Positions 1-8,286 of a stretch of 64,000 nt of DNA are shown here, piece after piece. Below the pieces are notes generated by a model that had not been told where the DNA came from, did no database searches, and saw only the letters and a program-made list of their open reading frames with translations. Each line of letters starts with the position of its first letter. The stretch's first letter is position 1. The position numbers and the translations under genes were made by a program. The DNA is from Salinisphaera dokdonensis (GTDB taxonomy: Bacteria; Pseudomonadota; Gammaproteobacteria; Nevskiales; Salinisphaeraceae), in contig NZ_APND01000004.1 of NCBI RefSeq assembly GCF_040361215.1, positions 422,747 through 486,746 on the forward strand, written 5' to 3'.

Positions 1-15
1 CTAGCGCTCGATGCC

Positions 16-567
16 TCATTCCGTGGCGGGATAGACCAACAATCCCTGTGCGGCTGAGCGCGCCGCTGGCGTCATCGAGGCTGGCTGAATACGGCCCTTG
101 CCCATCAAGTGATAGACGCGCTCGCCGCGATGGAGCAGATGGTCGGCGATGAGGCGCCGGTGACAGCGCCACCATACGGCCTCAGCGCACATGACGGCGC
201 AGACCATTCGTCGACCCAGATCGACCAGTGCGTCCAGTGCGCTCTGGAACGACTGGCTCAACGCGTAATCCGCGTAGTTATGGAAACTGCGATTGCGCCA
301 GTAGCCGTTGACCTCCGCTGCGATCGTCTCTGATCGACTACGCAGCCCCGCCAGGGCGACACAGTGGCTATAGCCGATCCCGAACGTTTCGAGTCTGTCC
401 GCAAAGGCATCGCGATTGAACTGAGGATTGGTGCGTGAACGCGGCATCGCTCGCACATCAACCACGTGCCCGACCTCGGCTTCGCGCAACAAGGTAATCA
501 ACTCATCCTGCGAACGCGTGGAGTGTCCGACCGTATAAAAGATAGCGCTCGACACTCCCTCACTCAA
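16..567 (-). CDS. DUF488 family protein
   Basis: Protein of 183 aa with the DUF488 hallmarks: YTVGHSTRS at residues 11-19, VDVRAMPRSR at 36-45 and a C-terminal CAE...CHR motif around residues 127-137. The family is small and cytosolic. Its biochemical role is not established, although the conserved Cys/His/Arg residues suggest a catalytic or nucleic-acid-related function. It overlaps the DUF2945 gene by 8 bases and is the last gene of the minus-strand run that begins with nsrR, so it is probably co-transcribed with nitrosative-stress genes. Family assignment is secure; function is unknown. Confidence 0.85.
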   Translation of the reverse strand: MSEGVSSAIFYTVGHSTRSQDELITLLREAEVGHVVDVRAMPRSRTNPQFNRDAFADRLETFGIGYSHCVALAGLRSRSETIAAEVNGYWRNRSFHNYADYALSQSFQSALDALVDLGRRMVCAVMCAEAVWWRCHRRLIADHLLHRGERVYHLMGKGRIQPASMTPAARSAAQGLLVYPATE

Positions 568-772
568 TCAACGTCAACGCAGATTCCTTATGCGCCGCAA
601 TATGGTCTGTCTTGTCACTTTCGATTTCGTATTGGGGCGCTGTAGGTGACGCGCGCCGCTTATGGCCCTTGTAATCGAAATCCTGCGTATGAACCTTGGT
701 GATGCGACCGCTGACGTAGCCAGCCTCGGAGTTCCAACGCACGTGATCACCGACCTTGAGTCGCTCACTCAT
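560..772 (-). CDS. DUF2945 (HVA1/TUDOR-like) small protein
   Basis: Protein of 70 aa with the typical pattern of this family: VGDHVRWNSEAG near the N-terminus, then G.I.K.H and PQYEIESDKT, ending in a short basic/acidic tail. Related proteins are single SH3/Tudor-like domains, annotated as hypervirulence-associated or DUF2945. Their function is unknown and they are often stress-linked. It sits 33 bases after the nitronate monooxygenase gene and overlaps the DUF488 gene, which supports one operon. The length matches the family, so it looks complete. Confidence 0.8.
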   Translation of the reverse strand: MSERLKVGDHVRWNSEAGYVSGRITKVHTQDFDYKGHKRRASPTAPQYEIESDKTDHIAAHKESALTLIE

Positions 773-805
773 GGCAATGTCCTTAACTGACTGTTTGAAT
801 AATGA

Positions 806-1744
806 TCAAGCACCCATCAACGCGTCGGCCTCGCGCGCAACCCGCGTGACAATGTGCGCGGCCGGCTCGACCGTATCGATTAGATCGACCGCCTCACCCG
901 CGAAAACGACAGCCGTATCCGTATCGGCCGCCTGTTCAGCCCGACGATAAATAACCTGCTGTCGCGCCAGGTCAGCGGAAAGACCTTCCTCATGTCCGTG
1001 CCACTGGGCGCAAAATCGATTCATGGGCACTCGGCCGGTAATGTGCGTCGGCCAAGGATAATCCCGCACGATATCAAATACGCGCGTGCGCAAGGTGCTG
1101 TCGCCACGACTCTCCAGAATGAAGCGCTTTGCGTTGGCAGATCCCAGCGCTCCCTCGCTGGCGAAAAATCGCGTCCCGATCAGGGCGCCCGCCGCCCCCA
1201 GCATGTGAACCGCAGCGAGGCCTCGACCATCGGCGATCCCACCTGCTGCTATCACCGGCGTCGGGGCAACGGCATCCACCACCGCGGGCACGAGGCTCAA
1301 CGTGGCACGCGTGCCACCATGACCGCCACCCTCCGTGCCCTGAGCCACAATTAGATCCACACCCGCGGCCGCGGCCTCTCTCGCTTGCAGGCGTGTCTGC
1401 ACCTGACAGATCACCTTGGCACCCGCATCCCGCACCTTGGCCAGAAACGGCAGGTAATCGCCGAAGGAAAACATGACGGCCTCAGGCTCGTATTCGAGAG
1501 CTTGGTCGAGCAGCGTGGGATTGCGCTCTAGAGCCCAGGTGATGAAGCCGACCCCGATCCGCGCCTCGCCCGCGTTCTGAAATTCACGGTCCAACCAGTC
1601 CGCATCGCCGTAGCCCGCGCCAATCAAGCCGAGACCACCGGCGTTGCTCACCGCAGCAGCCAGTGCACCACCTGAGACATTGCCCATGGGTGCCAGCAGG
1701 ATCGGGTATTCAATCCCCAACAGATCAGTCAAAACGCCACGCAT
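806..1744 (-). CDS. Nitronate monooxygenase (2-nitropropane dioxygenase family)
   Basis: Protein of 312 aa with an FMN-binding TIM-barrel pattern: YPILLAPM at 13-20, QGTEGGGHGG at 135-144, AAGGIADG at 166-173 and GTRF at 190-193. Members oxidise alkyl nitronates such as propionate-3-nitronate to carbonyl compounds and nitrite or nitrate, using FMN and O2. Some related proteins act on other substrates (enoyl-ACP reductase FabK shares the fold), so the substrate is not certain. Its start codon directly follows the stop of the AhpD-like gene, and the gene lies in the NsrR-headed operon, which fits detoxification of reactive nitrogen compounds. Confidence 0.85.
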   Translation of the reverse strand: MRGVLTDLLGIEYPILLAPMGNVSGGALAAAVSNAGGLGLIGAGYGDADWLDREFQNAGEARIGVGFITWALERNPTLLDQALEYEPEAVMFSFGDYLPFLAKVRDAGAKVICQVQTRLQAREAAAAGVDLIVAQGTEGGGHGGTRATLSLVPAVVDAVAPTPVIAAGGIADGRGLAAVHMLGAAGALIGTRFFASEGALGSANAKRFILESRGDSTLRTRVFDIVRDYPWPTHITGRVPMNRFCAQWHGHEEGLSADLARQQVIYRRAEQAADTDTAVVFAGEAVDLIDTVEPAAHIVTRVAREADALMGA

Positions 1745-2062
1745 CTATTCACCGCCTGACGTATCGGCATAAATCTCAAGCGCACGTTGCGAATGCGCGA
1801 CGGCGCCGCCGGCACGCATCTCCGCAGCGACCCAGATCGCCTCCATCACCTGACCAGGCGTCGCGCCGGCACGCTTAGCGGCCGGCACGTGCCCGTCGAT
1901 ACAATGTGGACACTGAGTGACATGCGCCACAGCCACCGCGATCAATTGCTTGGTTTTGACGTCCAGTTCACCGGCAGTGAATACCGTCTTGCTAAAAGCA
2001 CGCCATGCCTGCTCCGCATCAGGGGTCAGCGCCTTACGTTTTTGGCCGGCTGTTTGTGTCAT
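1745..2062 (-). CDS. Carboxymuconolactone decarboxylase / AhpD-like protein
   Basis: I place the start at the ATG at 2062 because an AGGAG ribosome site lies 7-8 bases upstream; a longer frame reaches 2104 but has no such site. This gives 105 aa. The CPHC motif followed by IDGH is the redox-active CxxC plus His signature of AhpD-type members of the carboxymuconolactone decarboxylase family, which act as thiol peroxidase or disulfide carriers. An alanine/glycine-rich helix follows. It is tightly packed between nsrR and nitronate monooxygenase, suggesting a thiol-dependent antioxidant role under nitrosative stress. The exact partner is unknown. Confidence 0.8.
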   Translation of the reverse strand: MTQTAGQKRKALTPDAEQAWRAFSKTVFTAGELDVKTKQLIAVAVAHVTQCPHCIDGHVPAAKRAGATPGQVMEAIWVAAEMRAGGAVAHSQRALEIYADTSGGE

Positions 2063-2104
2063 GTCGCTTTCTCCTTGTGTATATGCGATCAGGTGGTTAC
2101 CCAC

Positions 2105-2539
2105 TCACGAAGCGCGAGCGAGCAGCCCACGCAATTCGTCGTCGTTAGTCACCAACGCCTCGAGCGAATAACCATCCAGCTCCTCGAGAAACGCGGCCTG
2201 CGCACGCCCCAATATCTTTTTCAGGCTGCAGGCAGGATCGATTGGACAGGTTGAGTTCGGGCCAAAGCACTCGAGCAGCCTGAGGTTTTCGGTGCGACGA
2301 ACCACGGCCCCGATATTGATCTGACTCGCCGGTGTGGCGAGCCGTAGACCGCCACCTCGACCGCGCTGGCTGTGGATATAGCCGTACTGGACCAGCGTTT
2401 GCGCCACTTTCGCCATATGGTTCGCCGAAATCCCATAGCGATCGGCGGCTGCCTGAACAGTGGCCGGCATATCCTCGTCTCGGACCGCCAGATAGATGAG
2501 CAATCGAAGCGAGTAATCAGTGTGGGTGGTCAGTTGCAT
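2105..2539 (-). CDS. nsrR: Rrf2-family nitric-oxide-sensing repressor NsrR
   Basis: Protein of 144 aa. The N-terminal winged helix (MQLTTHTDYSLRLLIYLA) is typical of Rrf2 regulators, with the GRGGG wing at residues 60-64. Three cysteines at 91, 98 and 104 form the Fe-S ligand set. NsrR uses a Fe-S cluster that reacts with NO, relieving repression of hmp and similar genes. It is transcribed divergently from hmp, the classical NsrR target, and heads a run with an AhpD-like protein and nitronate monooxygenase. The spacing C-x6-C-x5-C and the hmp neighbour favour NsrR over IscR. Confidence 0.9.
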   Translation of the reverse strand: MQLTTHTDYSLRLLIYLAVRDEDMPATVQAAADRYGISANHMAKVAQTLVQYGYIHSQRGRGGGLRLATPASQINIGAVVRRTENLRLLECFGPNSTCPIDPACSLKKILGRAQAAFLEELDGYSLEALVTNDDELRGLLARAS

Positions 2540-2545
2540 GTGTGC

Positions 2546-2573
2546 TTGACATATTTAATTAGGTAATTAACAT
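2546..2573 (+). promoter_or_regulatory. hmp promoter with palindromic NsrR-type operator
   Basis: A TTGACA -35 box (2546-2551) is followed 16 bases later by TAACAT (2568-2573). The spacer holds a palindrome TTAATTA-N2-TAATTAA (2555-2570), with perfect 7-base arms. An AT-rich inverted repeat between nsrR and hmp is what NsrR binding would require. A bound repressor would occlude the promoter and could control both divergent genes. The NsrR assignment is inferred from position. Confidence 0.6.
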
Positions 2574-2617
2574 ACCAATTATAATTCGGTATGTCACTTA
2601 CTTGTTTGGAGAAAGCC

Positions 2618-3844
2618 GTGCTGACAGACTCCCAGAAAATGATCGTCAAGCAGACGGTGCCTATATTGCAGGCGCACGGTGAGACGCTGACACGTCACTT
2701 CTACGCTCGGATGTTTCGGGTCAATCCCGAGGTGCAGGCGTACTTCAATCCAGCACACCAGCGCTCGGGCGGCCAGCAGCGCGCTCTGGCCGGGGCAATA
2801 CTTGCCTACGCGCAGCATATCGACGATCCCGCGGTGCTCTCTGATGCGGTCGAGTTGATCGCGCAGAAGCACGCGTCCCTGAGTATCAAACCGGAGCACT
2901 ATCCGATCGTGGGCGACAATCTCCTCGCCTCGATTCGCGAGGTTCTGGGCGAGGCCGCGACCGATGAGGTCATCAACGCTTGGGCAGCCGCCTATAGAGT
3001 GCTGGCTGATATCTTCATCACGCGTGAGGCACAGATTTATCGCGATCAGCAAACGCAATATGGCTGGCAGGGATTCAAACCGTTTCTCGTCGACCGGCGA
3101 GAACAAAGCAGCGACAACATCACGTCGCTTTATCTCAAGCCGACCGACGGCAAGCCACTTGCGGCGCATAAGCCTGGGCAATACATCAGCATCCGTGTGG
3201 CGCTCAAGGGCGGCGAGACCGTCATGCGGAACTACAGCTTGTCTAACCCGCCGGGCAGCAACTATTACCGAATCAGTGTCAAACGTGAATCGGACGCTGA
3301 GGGAAATGCCCCCGACGGTGTGTTTTCAAACTATCTGCACGACCACCTCAGAGTCGGCGATCGCGTCGAGCTGAGTCCGCCTTGCGGCGAATTTACGCTC
3401 GACAGGCCGGACGATCCCGTCAATCCGTTGGTGTTCATAGCCGGCGGCGTCGGCATCACGCCCTTGATCTCGATGCTACATGAAGCACTGGACCAATCAG
3501 ACGGCAGCCGCCCGATTGTTTTTATCCAAGCGGCGCTCAACAGTGCTGTTCAAGCCTTTGCGGACGAACTCGACGCGTTGCGGAAAGCCTATTCGAACCT
3601 GCGCGTCCATGTGCGCTTCAGCGCGCCCGGTGACGCCGACCGGATGGCGAACCAGCACGACAGTATTGGCTTTGTCGACGACGACCTGCTCGACGAGATG
3701 GTCACGAGCCCTGACGCCGACTATTATTTCTGCGGCCCCACCCCGATGCTCACGCATATCCACGCGCTGCTGCGTCGTCGCAATGTGCCCGAGGATCATC
3801 TGCACTACGAATTCTTTGGCCCTAACACCACACTCGCGGCGTGA
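2618..3844 (+). CDS. hmp: Flavohemoprotein, nitric oxide dioxygenase
   Basis: Converts NO to nitrate using O2, heme, FAD and NAD(P)H in the cytosol. I choose the GTG at 2618 over the ATG at 2591. A GGAGA site sits 5 bases before it, and the resulting 408-aa protein places the distal-pocket Tyr at 29 and the proximal His at 85 (QKHAS), as in E. coli Hmp. Domains: globin about 1-145; FAD domain with the RNYSLSN motif; NAD domain with AGGVGITP and YFCGPTPM; C-terminal FFGP. It faces nsrR across a palindromic promoter, so NO-dependent derepression is expected. Confidence 0.95.
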   Translation: MLTDSQKMIVKQTVPILQAHGETLTRHFYARMFRVNPEVQAYFNPAHQRSGGQQRALAGAILAYAQHIDDPAVLSDAVELIAQKHASLSIKPEHYPIVGDNLLASIREVLGEAATDEVINAWAAAYRVLADIFITREAQIYRDQQTQYGWQGFKPFLVDRREQSSDNITSLYLKPTDGKPLAAHKPGQYISIRVALKGGETVMRNYSLSNPPGSNYYRISVKRESDAEGNAPDGVFSNYLHDHLRVGDRVELSPPCGEFTLDRPDDPVNPLVFIAGGVGITPLISMLHEALDQSDGSRPIVFIQAALNSAVQAFADELDALRKAYSNLRVHVRFSAPGDADRMANQHDSIGFVDDDLLDEMVTSPDADYYFCGPTPMLTHIHALLRRRNVPEDHLHYEFFGPNTTLAA

Positions 3845-3884
3845 CGTCTATGTTGTCGCCGCCGGCGGTACCCAGGCAGTCGTG

Positions 3885-4325
3885 AACATGGCTGTCGGCC
3901 GCGCCGAATTGGATTCAAGTTTCATGGCGACCTTGATTTTCGCCAAGGTCAGGTAGCGACCGGTGGGTTGGACGCACGCCCGACCGACAACCGGCAATGG
4001 ATGACGCTCCTCGCCTTCGGTCCCGTCGCTGTGGGCGTCAGGTTCAAGCTCGCGGTCGTGCGGGCCTATCCCCGGATGTCCGACGTCGCCATGGGCGCGC
4101 CGCGGTTACCACGATTGCGGTCACGAATATGACCATTGGCACCTTGGGCGCGCCTGTTCAGACCGACGTCTGACGCATGCTCGGCTGGTCCTGGGTCTCA
4201 CAATTCGGTTAAGCGCTGCCGGCGGTCGCCGTGCTGGGACTCGCCTCCTCCTCCGCCCTCTTAGCGCTGCTGTTCTTTCCCATGGACTCTGCAGCGGCGA
4301 GCCTCCCAGCATTCGGTGACGCTGA
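3885..4325 (+). pseudogene. Decayed fragment of a nuoN-like gene
   Basis: Direct comparison shows long runs matching the intact nuoN-like gene at 49434-50840. 3995-4100 matches 50017-50124 (for example AATGGATGACGCTC shared), and 4110-4235 matches 50232-50375 (GGCGCATGCTGGGCTGGTCC versus a near-identical copy). 4240-4325 matches 50380-50450. About 100 bases of the intact gene are missing near 4100, and several frameshifts and stops interrupt the frame. Both ends are lost. The level of divergence (roughly four-fifths identity by eye) means this is an old or imported copy, not a recent duplication. Confidence 0.75.
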
Positions 4326-4407
4326 TGGGTGTTCAAATCCCTCAGACGTACGAAGCTACCGAAATAGCCACATATAAAACGCGCGACTCACCGTGCCCAG
4401 CCTGTAA

Positions 4408-4509
4408 GTGCGGGTGCGTTGCGTGATCGACGATCACCGCCTACGGCCCATCGATGTGAAACAGGTCATGGCGGTGAGCCGGCGCACGGACTATAAATAG
4501 CTGAATGGC
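4408..4509 (+). pseudogene. Possible helix-turn-helix protein remnant
   Basis: A frame beginning at a GTG at 4408 reads a short basic peptide with RLRPIDVKQVMAVSRRTDYK, then a TAG stop where a TGG would restore 'YKWLNGT'. That order (R-L-x-P-x-D-V..., S-R-R-T-x-Y-K-W-L-N-G) is typical of small XRE-type DNA-binding domains. The reading is an inference from motif shape in a short, interrupted frame. The fragment runs up to the end of eptA and may simply be debris beside the nuoN fragment. Confidence 0.35.
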
Positions 4510-4510
4510 A

Positions 4511-6205
4511 CTACTGTTTTAGGACCCCATGACCATTCCCTGGGCTCGCGGCGCGGCACTGACTAAATATATCGCCGGCGCTCGCGTAAACCGGCGTCTG
4601 AATACGGAACAATCCAAGGACCGAATCAAACAGATTGTCTTGTGAGTAGGGATTGCCGGCAATCCGGGTGAGGCAGCCGCGATCAAGGCCGAACTCGGAC
4701 GAGAACCAAGCCAATGCAGGTACGTGGGTCTGTACCGCCGGTGCAAGCGCGTAGGGAAAGCCGTGCAGGTAGAGCCCGTTTTCGCCCAGCGACTCGCCGT
4801 GATCGGAGAGATACAGCAACGCGGTGGCGTCCTGGTTCTGCCGCGCATCCTGTTCCAGCAGGCCGATGATCTGGTCGAGCACGTGGTCGGTATAGACAAT
4901 CGTGTTGTCGTAGGCGTTGATGATCGCCTGCCGATCGCAGTCCTGCGGCAGGTTGCTTGAACACACGGGCGTGAAGCGCTCGAAGCGGTCGGGATAGCGC
5001 TTGTAGTATTCCGGGCCATGACTGCCCTGCTGGTGCAGCACCACAAGCAGATCGCCCTTGGCGCCGTCGATCCGGTCCTGCAATCCCTGCAGCAGGATCT
5101 CGTCGTGGCATTCACCGTCGCCGCACAACGCGGGGTCGTCCGCGTTGGACAAATCCTCGCTGGGCACACGGGCACAGACGCCCTTGCAGCCGGAGTTGTT
5201 GTCACGCCAGAGCACCTCCACGCCGGCATGGGCGAGGACATCGAGCAGGCCTTCGGTATGGCGCGCCTCGTACTCGTCGTAATCGCCTCGATCGAGCCGC
5301 GAGAACATGCAGGGCACCGATACCGACGTCGACGTGCCGCAGGAGGAGAATTCCGGGAAGTTGATCAGATCGCGCTTCGCGAGCCGTGGATTCGTGTCCC
5401 TCGCGTAGCCGTTGAGCGAGAAGTTGGCGGCACGCGCCGTTTCGCCGACCACCAGCACGACGACACGGCGCGACGTTCCAACCGGGCGTTGCTGATGGGC
5501 ATCACGGCCGAGCGGCGCCACCGGCGTGTTGGCCGCTTTGGCTGTCTGCATCGCCGTGTCGATAGCGGCATAGAGCGGATAGGTCGGATTGATCAGGTAG
5601 CGCAGTTCGCGGTGCTGACGCAGGACCAGCGAAAAATCCTTGTAGTGCGCATAGGCGCTGACGCCCAGCACTCCGACCGCGAGCGTCACGGTGAGCGCGC
5701 GAATGCCCAGCTCGCGCCAGAATGGCCGATAGCGGATGCGCCATGCCAAGACCACAAGCGACGGCAGGAATGCGGTCAGCAACAGATGGCCGATCAGCCG
5801 TGCGCTGAGCAGACCCGACGCTTCACGGCTGTCTGTTTCGAGCACGTTGTGGATCATCGTGTCGTCGATGACCACGCCGTAGACGTTCATGAAATAACTG
5901 GCGAGCGAGGCGATGAACAACAACACGACAATCGCCGGCTTGAACAGATAACGCAGGGCGAACAGCGATACCAGCAGCACGAAGAAGGCGAGTAGCGCCG
6001 ACGCTAGGGCCAGACCGAAACCCAGGTTGCGTGCCATGCCGATATCGGCTGCCGCGATCACCGCTTTCCAGAACGCCGTATTCAGAAAGATCGCCAGAAA
6101 CGCCGCCACCGTGAGCGTCAGCCCGACCGTGCCGCTTTCCGGGCGCGGCAACGCATGCAGACAACGACGCAGGCGTGAAGAGGATTCTGGCGTGGTCGAC
6201 GACAT
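4511..6205 (-). CDS. eptA: Lipid A phosphoethanolamine transferase (EptA/MCR-like)
   Basis: Inner-membrane enzyme that transfers phosphoethanolamine from phosphatidylethanolamine to lipid A. With the ATG at 6205 it is 564 aa; a TTG at 6244 would add 13 residues. About five membrane helices fill residues 25-200, followed by the periplasmic alkaline-phosphatase-like domain. Visible active-site elements: GET (Glu 255), the nucleophile motif CGTST (Thr near 291), HGPEYYKRY (His 397), DHGESLGE (Asp 469, His 470) and LHG (His 482). Six cysteines (341/345, 362/367, 416/424) match the disulfides of MCR-type enzymes. It lies 84 bases after the histidine kinase gene and is probably its regulatory target. 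A paralogue lies at 54824. Confidence 0.93.
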   Translation of the reverse strand: MSSTTPESSSRLRRCLHALPRPESGTVGLTLTVAAFLAIFLNTAFWKAVIAAADIGMARNLGFGLALASALLAFFVLLVSLFALRYLFKPAIVVLLFIASLASYFMNVYGVVIDDTMIHNVLETDSREASGLLSARLIGHLLLTAFLPSLVVLAWRIRYRPFWRELGIRALTVTLAVGVLGVSAYAHYKDFSLVLRQHRELRYLINPTYPLYAAIDTAMQTAKAANTPVAPLGRDAHQQRPVGTSRRVVVLVVGETARAANFSLNGYARDTNPRLAKRDLINFPEFSSCGTSTSVSVPCMFSRLDRGDYDEYEARHTEGLLDVLAHAGVEVLWRDNNSGCKGVCARVPSEDLSNADDPALCGDGECHDEILLQGLQDRIDGAKGDLLVVLHQQGSHGPEYYKRYPDRFERFTPVCSSNLPQDCDRQAIINAYDNTIVYTDHVLDQIIGLLEQDARQNQDATALLYLSDHGESLGENGLYLHGFPYALAPAVQTHVPALAWFSSEFGLDRGCLTRIAGNPYSQDNLFDSVLGLFRIQTPVYASAGDIFSQCRAASPGNGHGVLKQ

Positions 6206-6328
6206 GGGCAGCGTGCTCGCGAGCTGATTGACTTTGAAGTCCAATCCTTGCGCGCGCGCCGTGTGCCGCCCGTCCTGCTGTCGTGGGTATTGCGTTAGAT
6301 TGGGCGGGTCGGTGCCTGAAACGCCCGA

Positions 6329-7615
6329 CTAGTGGAAACGCAGATCGAAACGGGTGCCGGTACCGAGCGTGCTGCTGACATCGACCGTCCAGCCAAAGCG
6401 CTCACTGATGCGCTTGACCAGATACAGACCCAGTCCCTGGCCCCGGCTGTGAGCACCGCGGAAACGTCGATCGAACAGCCGCGACAAGGCCGCCGGCGCG
6501 ATGCCTTTACCGTGATCGCGAATCGTCAGGCAGCCGCGAGCCAGCACGATATCGATCCGTGCCGTGCCGCCATGCTCGATGGCGTTGCGCAGCAGGTTGT
6601 TGACCACCGACAACAACATGCTCGCCGGCGCCGACACCTCGGCTTCGCCGCGCGCGTCGAACACGATCTCGGGACACGGCTGAGCGGCGCCGGCAAACAT
6701 CTCCTGCTGCATGGCAACCGCTTCGCGCACCACCGGACTGACGGGCGTAAAACAACGCTCGTCGGACTCTTCGCGGGCAAACAGCAGCAGCGACTCGATC
6801 AGCTCGTGCATGCGCGCGGTGGCCGAGCGCGCCCGCATCAGGCGGGTGCGCGACCTGGTCGAGAGGCTGTCGTCGGCGGCCATCAGATCGATGGAACTGA
6901 TCGCAGTGGCCAGCGGCGTACGCAGTTCGTGGCTGGCGTCCTCGGTAAACGCCTGCTCGCGGGCGACGAACGCGTCGAAGCGATCCAGCACGCTGTCGAA
7001 CGCCTCGACAATCACGTCCAGTTGGCGATCACCGGTGGCGACATGCAGCTGCGGACGTTGCTTGCCCGGCACCACCTGAGAGACACGCTCTGCGAGCCCG
7101 CGTACCGGCCGCATCACCAGCTGCGACAGCCACAGCGCCAGCGTCACGGCCAGAAAGAGCGCCCCGAGGCCGACGACCCAGGCCACGCCGATTAGCTCTT
7201 TTTCCAGGCGCTCGACCGGGGTGAGATCGAGCAGGACATACAGGCTCTTGTCGCCGATATCGAGCCGCGCGGCGCCATATTCGTACTCGGCGTCCGGCAC
7301 CTCAATCTCGCGCGAGCGCCCGTCCGGCAGATGCGCCAGCGATGGGGGCAGGCTCGCTGTGTCGCCGCGCGGCACGACAAAGACCTGCAGCCCGGGCTCG
7401 GTGATCTGTAGCAGCGCCGGGTCGCGCTCGTACAGGGCCGCTATCCGGTCCATATCGCGCGACAGCTCACCGTGGATCATGTCGTCCTCGAGCACGTCGA
7501 GGAATTCGGATACCGCATAGACAAAACCGCCGAGCAGCACGAACACCAGCGCCAGCATCGCCAGCAGAAAACGCGGCCGCAGGCCCAGCCGTGGCAGCAG
7601 CCTAGAGCGACTCAT
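6329..7615 (-). CDS. Sensor histidine kinase (ColS/PmrB type)
   Basis: Protein of 428 aa with TM1 about 17-36, a periplasmic loop of about 105 residues rich in Asp/Glu (EFLDVLEDD at 37-45), and TM2 about 142-165. A HAMP-like region and HisKA domain follow, with phospho-acceptor His 229 in ASHELRTPL. The HATPase has N-box Asn 344, DHGKGI at 367-372 and GQGLGLYL at 392-399. It overlaps the response regulator gene by 14 bases. The position between a lipid A glycosyltransferase set and eptA matches ColRS/PmrAB-type systems. The acidic loop is compatible with sensing Zn/Fe, as described for ColS, but the stimulus is inferred. Confidence 0.88.
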   Translation of the reverse strand: MSRSRLLPRLGLRPRFLLAMLALVFVLLGGFVYAVSEFLDVLEDDMIHGELSRDMDRIAALYERDPALLQITEPGLQVFVVPRGDTASLPPSLAHLPDGRSREIEVPDAEYEYGAARLDIGDKSLYVLLDLTPVERLEKELIGVAWVVGLGALFLAVTLALWLSQLVMRPVRGLAERVSQVVPGKQRPQLHVATGDRQLDVIVEAFDSVLDRFDAFVAREQAFTEDASHELRTPLATAISSIDLMAADDSLSTRSRTRLMRARSATARMHELIESLLLFAREESDERCFTPVSPVVREAVAMQQEMFAGAAQPCPEIVFDARGEAEVSAPASMLLSVVNNLLRNAIEHGGTARIDIVLARGCLTIRDHGKGIAPAALSRLFDRRFRGAHSRGQGLGLYLVKRISERFGWTVDVSSTLGTGTRFDLRFH

Positions 7616-8282
7616 CGTCCGCCAGCCGGTAGCCGATCCCGTGCACGGTCTTGAGTAGCTTGGTCGGAAACGGCTTGTCGATGATGCCCCGCAGCTGGTG
7701 GATATGGCCCCGCAGCGCGGCCTCGCTGTCGGGCGGGTCGTCGCCCCAGATGGCGCGCTCTACGGTGGTGGTCCGGACCACGGCAGGCGATGCGCGCATG
7801 AGCAGTTCCAGCATGCGCATCCCAGTTGGGGTCAGCGTCAGCCGCCGCCCGCTGCGGCGTACGATCAGGGTACGCAGGTCGAAGATCAGATCCGAAACCA
7901 CCAGATGATCGGTCGCCCCGGCCGCGCGTCGCACTACCGCCGTAAGCCGCATATGCAGCTCCTGCAACGAGAACGGCTTGGTCAGATAGTCGTCGGCCCC
8001 GGTTTCGAAGCCGGTCAGGCGATCGCGCAGGGTATCGCGGGCGGTGAGCATCAGAATCGGCACGTTGTTACCGGCATCCAGGCGCAGCCGCTCGCACAGC
8101 GATAGCCCGTCGAGGCCGGGCAGGCTCAGATCCAGAACCAGCACATCGTAGTTATTGACTACCGCAAGATGCAGGCCGGTCAGGCCATCGCCGGCATAGT
8201 CGACGATATCACCCTGCTCTTCACAGTATTCGCCGATATTGGCTGCCAGATCGTCGTTGTCTTCAACAATCAGGATATACAT
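7602..8282 (-). CDS. OmpR-family response regulator (ColR/PmrA type)
   Basis: I start at the ATG at 8282, with GGAG 9 bases upstream and 4 bases after the preceding stop; an upstream in-frame ATG at 8312 would overlap the previous gene. The result is 226 aa. The receiver domain has the acidic pair VEDND, phospho-Asp 51 (LVLDLSLPG), MLTARDT and TKPFSLQEL. A C-terminal winged helix (about 130-222) carries the TPTGMRMLELL and IGYRLADD motifs. Paired with the adjacent kinase, it likely controls the lipid A operon it sits in, including eptA. Confidence 0.9.
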   Translation of the reverse strand: MYILIVEDNDDLAANIGEYCEEQGDIVDYAGDGLTGLHLAVVNNYDVLVLDLSLPGLDGLSLCERLRLDAGNNVPILMLTARDTLRDRLTGFETGADDYLTKPFSLQELHMRLTAVVRRAAGATDHLVVSDLIFDLRTLIVRRSGRRLTLTPTGMRMLELLMRASPAVVRTTTVERAIWGDDPPDSEAALRGHIHQLRGIIDKPFPTKLLKTVHGIGYRLADDESL

Positions 8283-8286
8283 GACG

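Noticed and set aside
5018..5995. Plus-strand open frame opposite eptA
   Set aside because: The opposite strand has a full phosphoethanolamine transferase with all active-site motifs; this frame has none.
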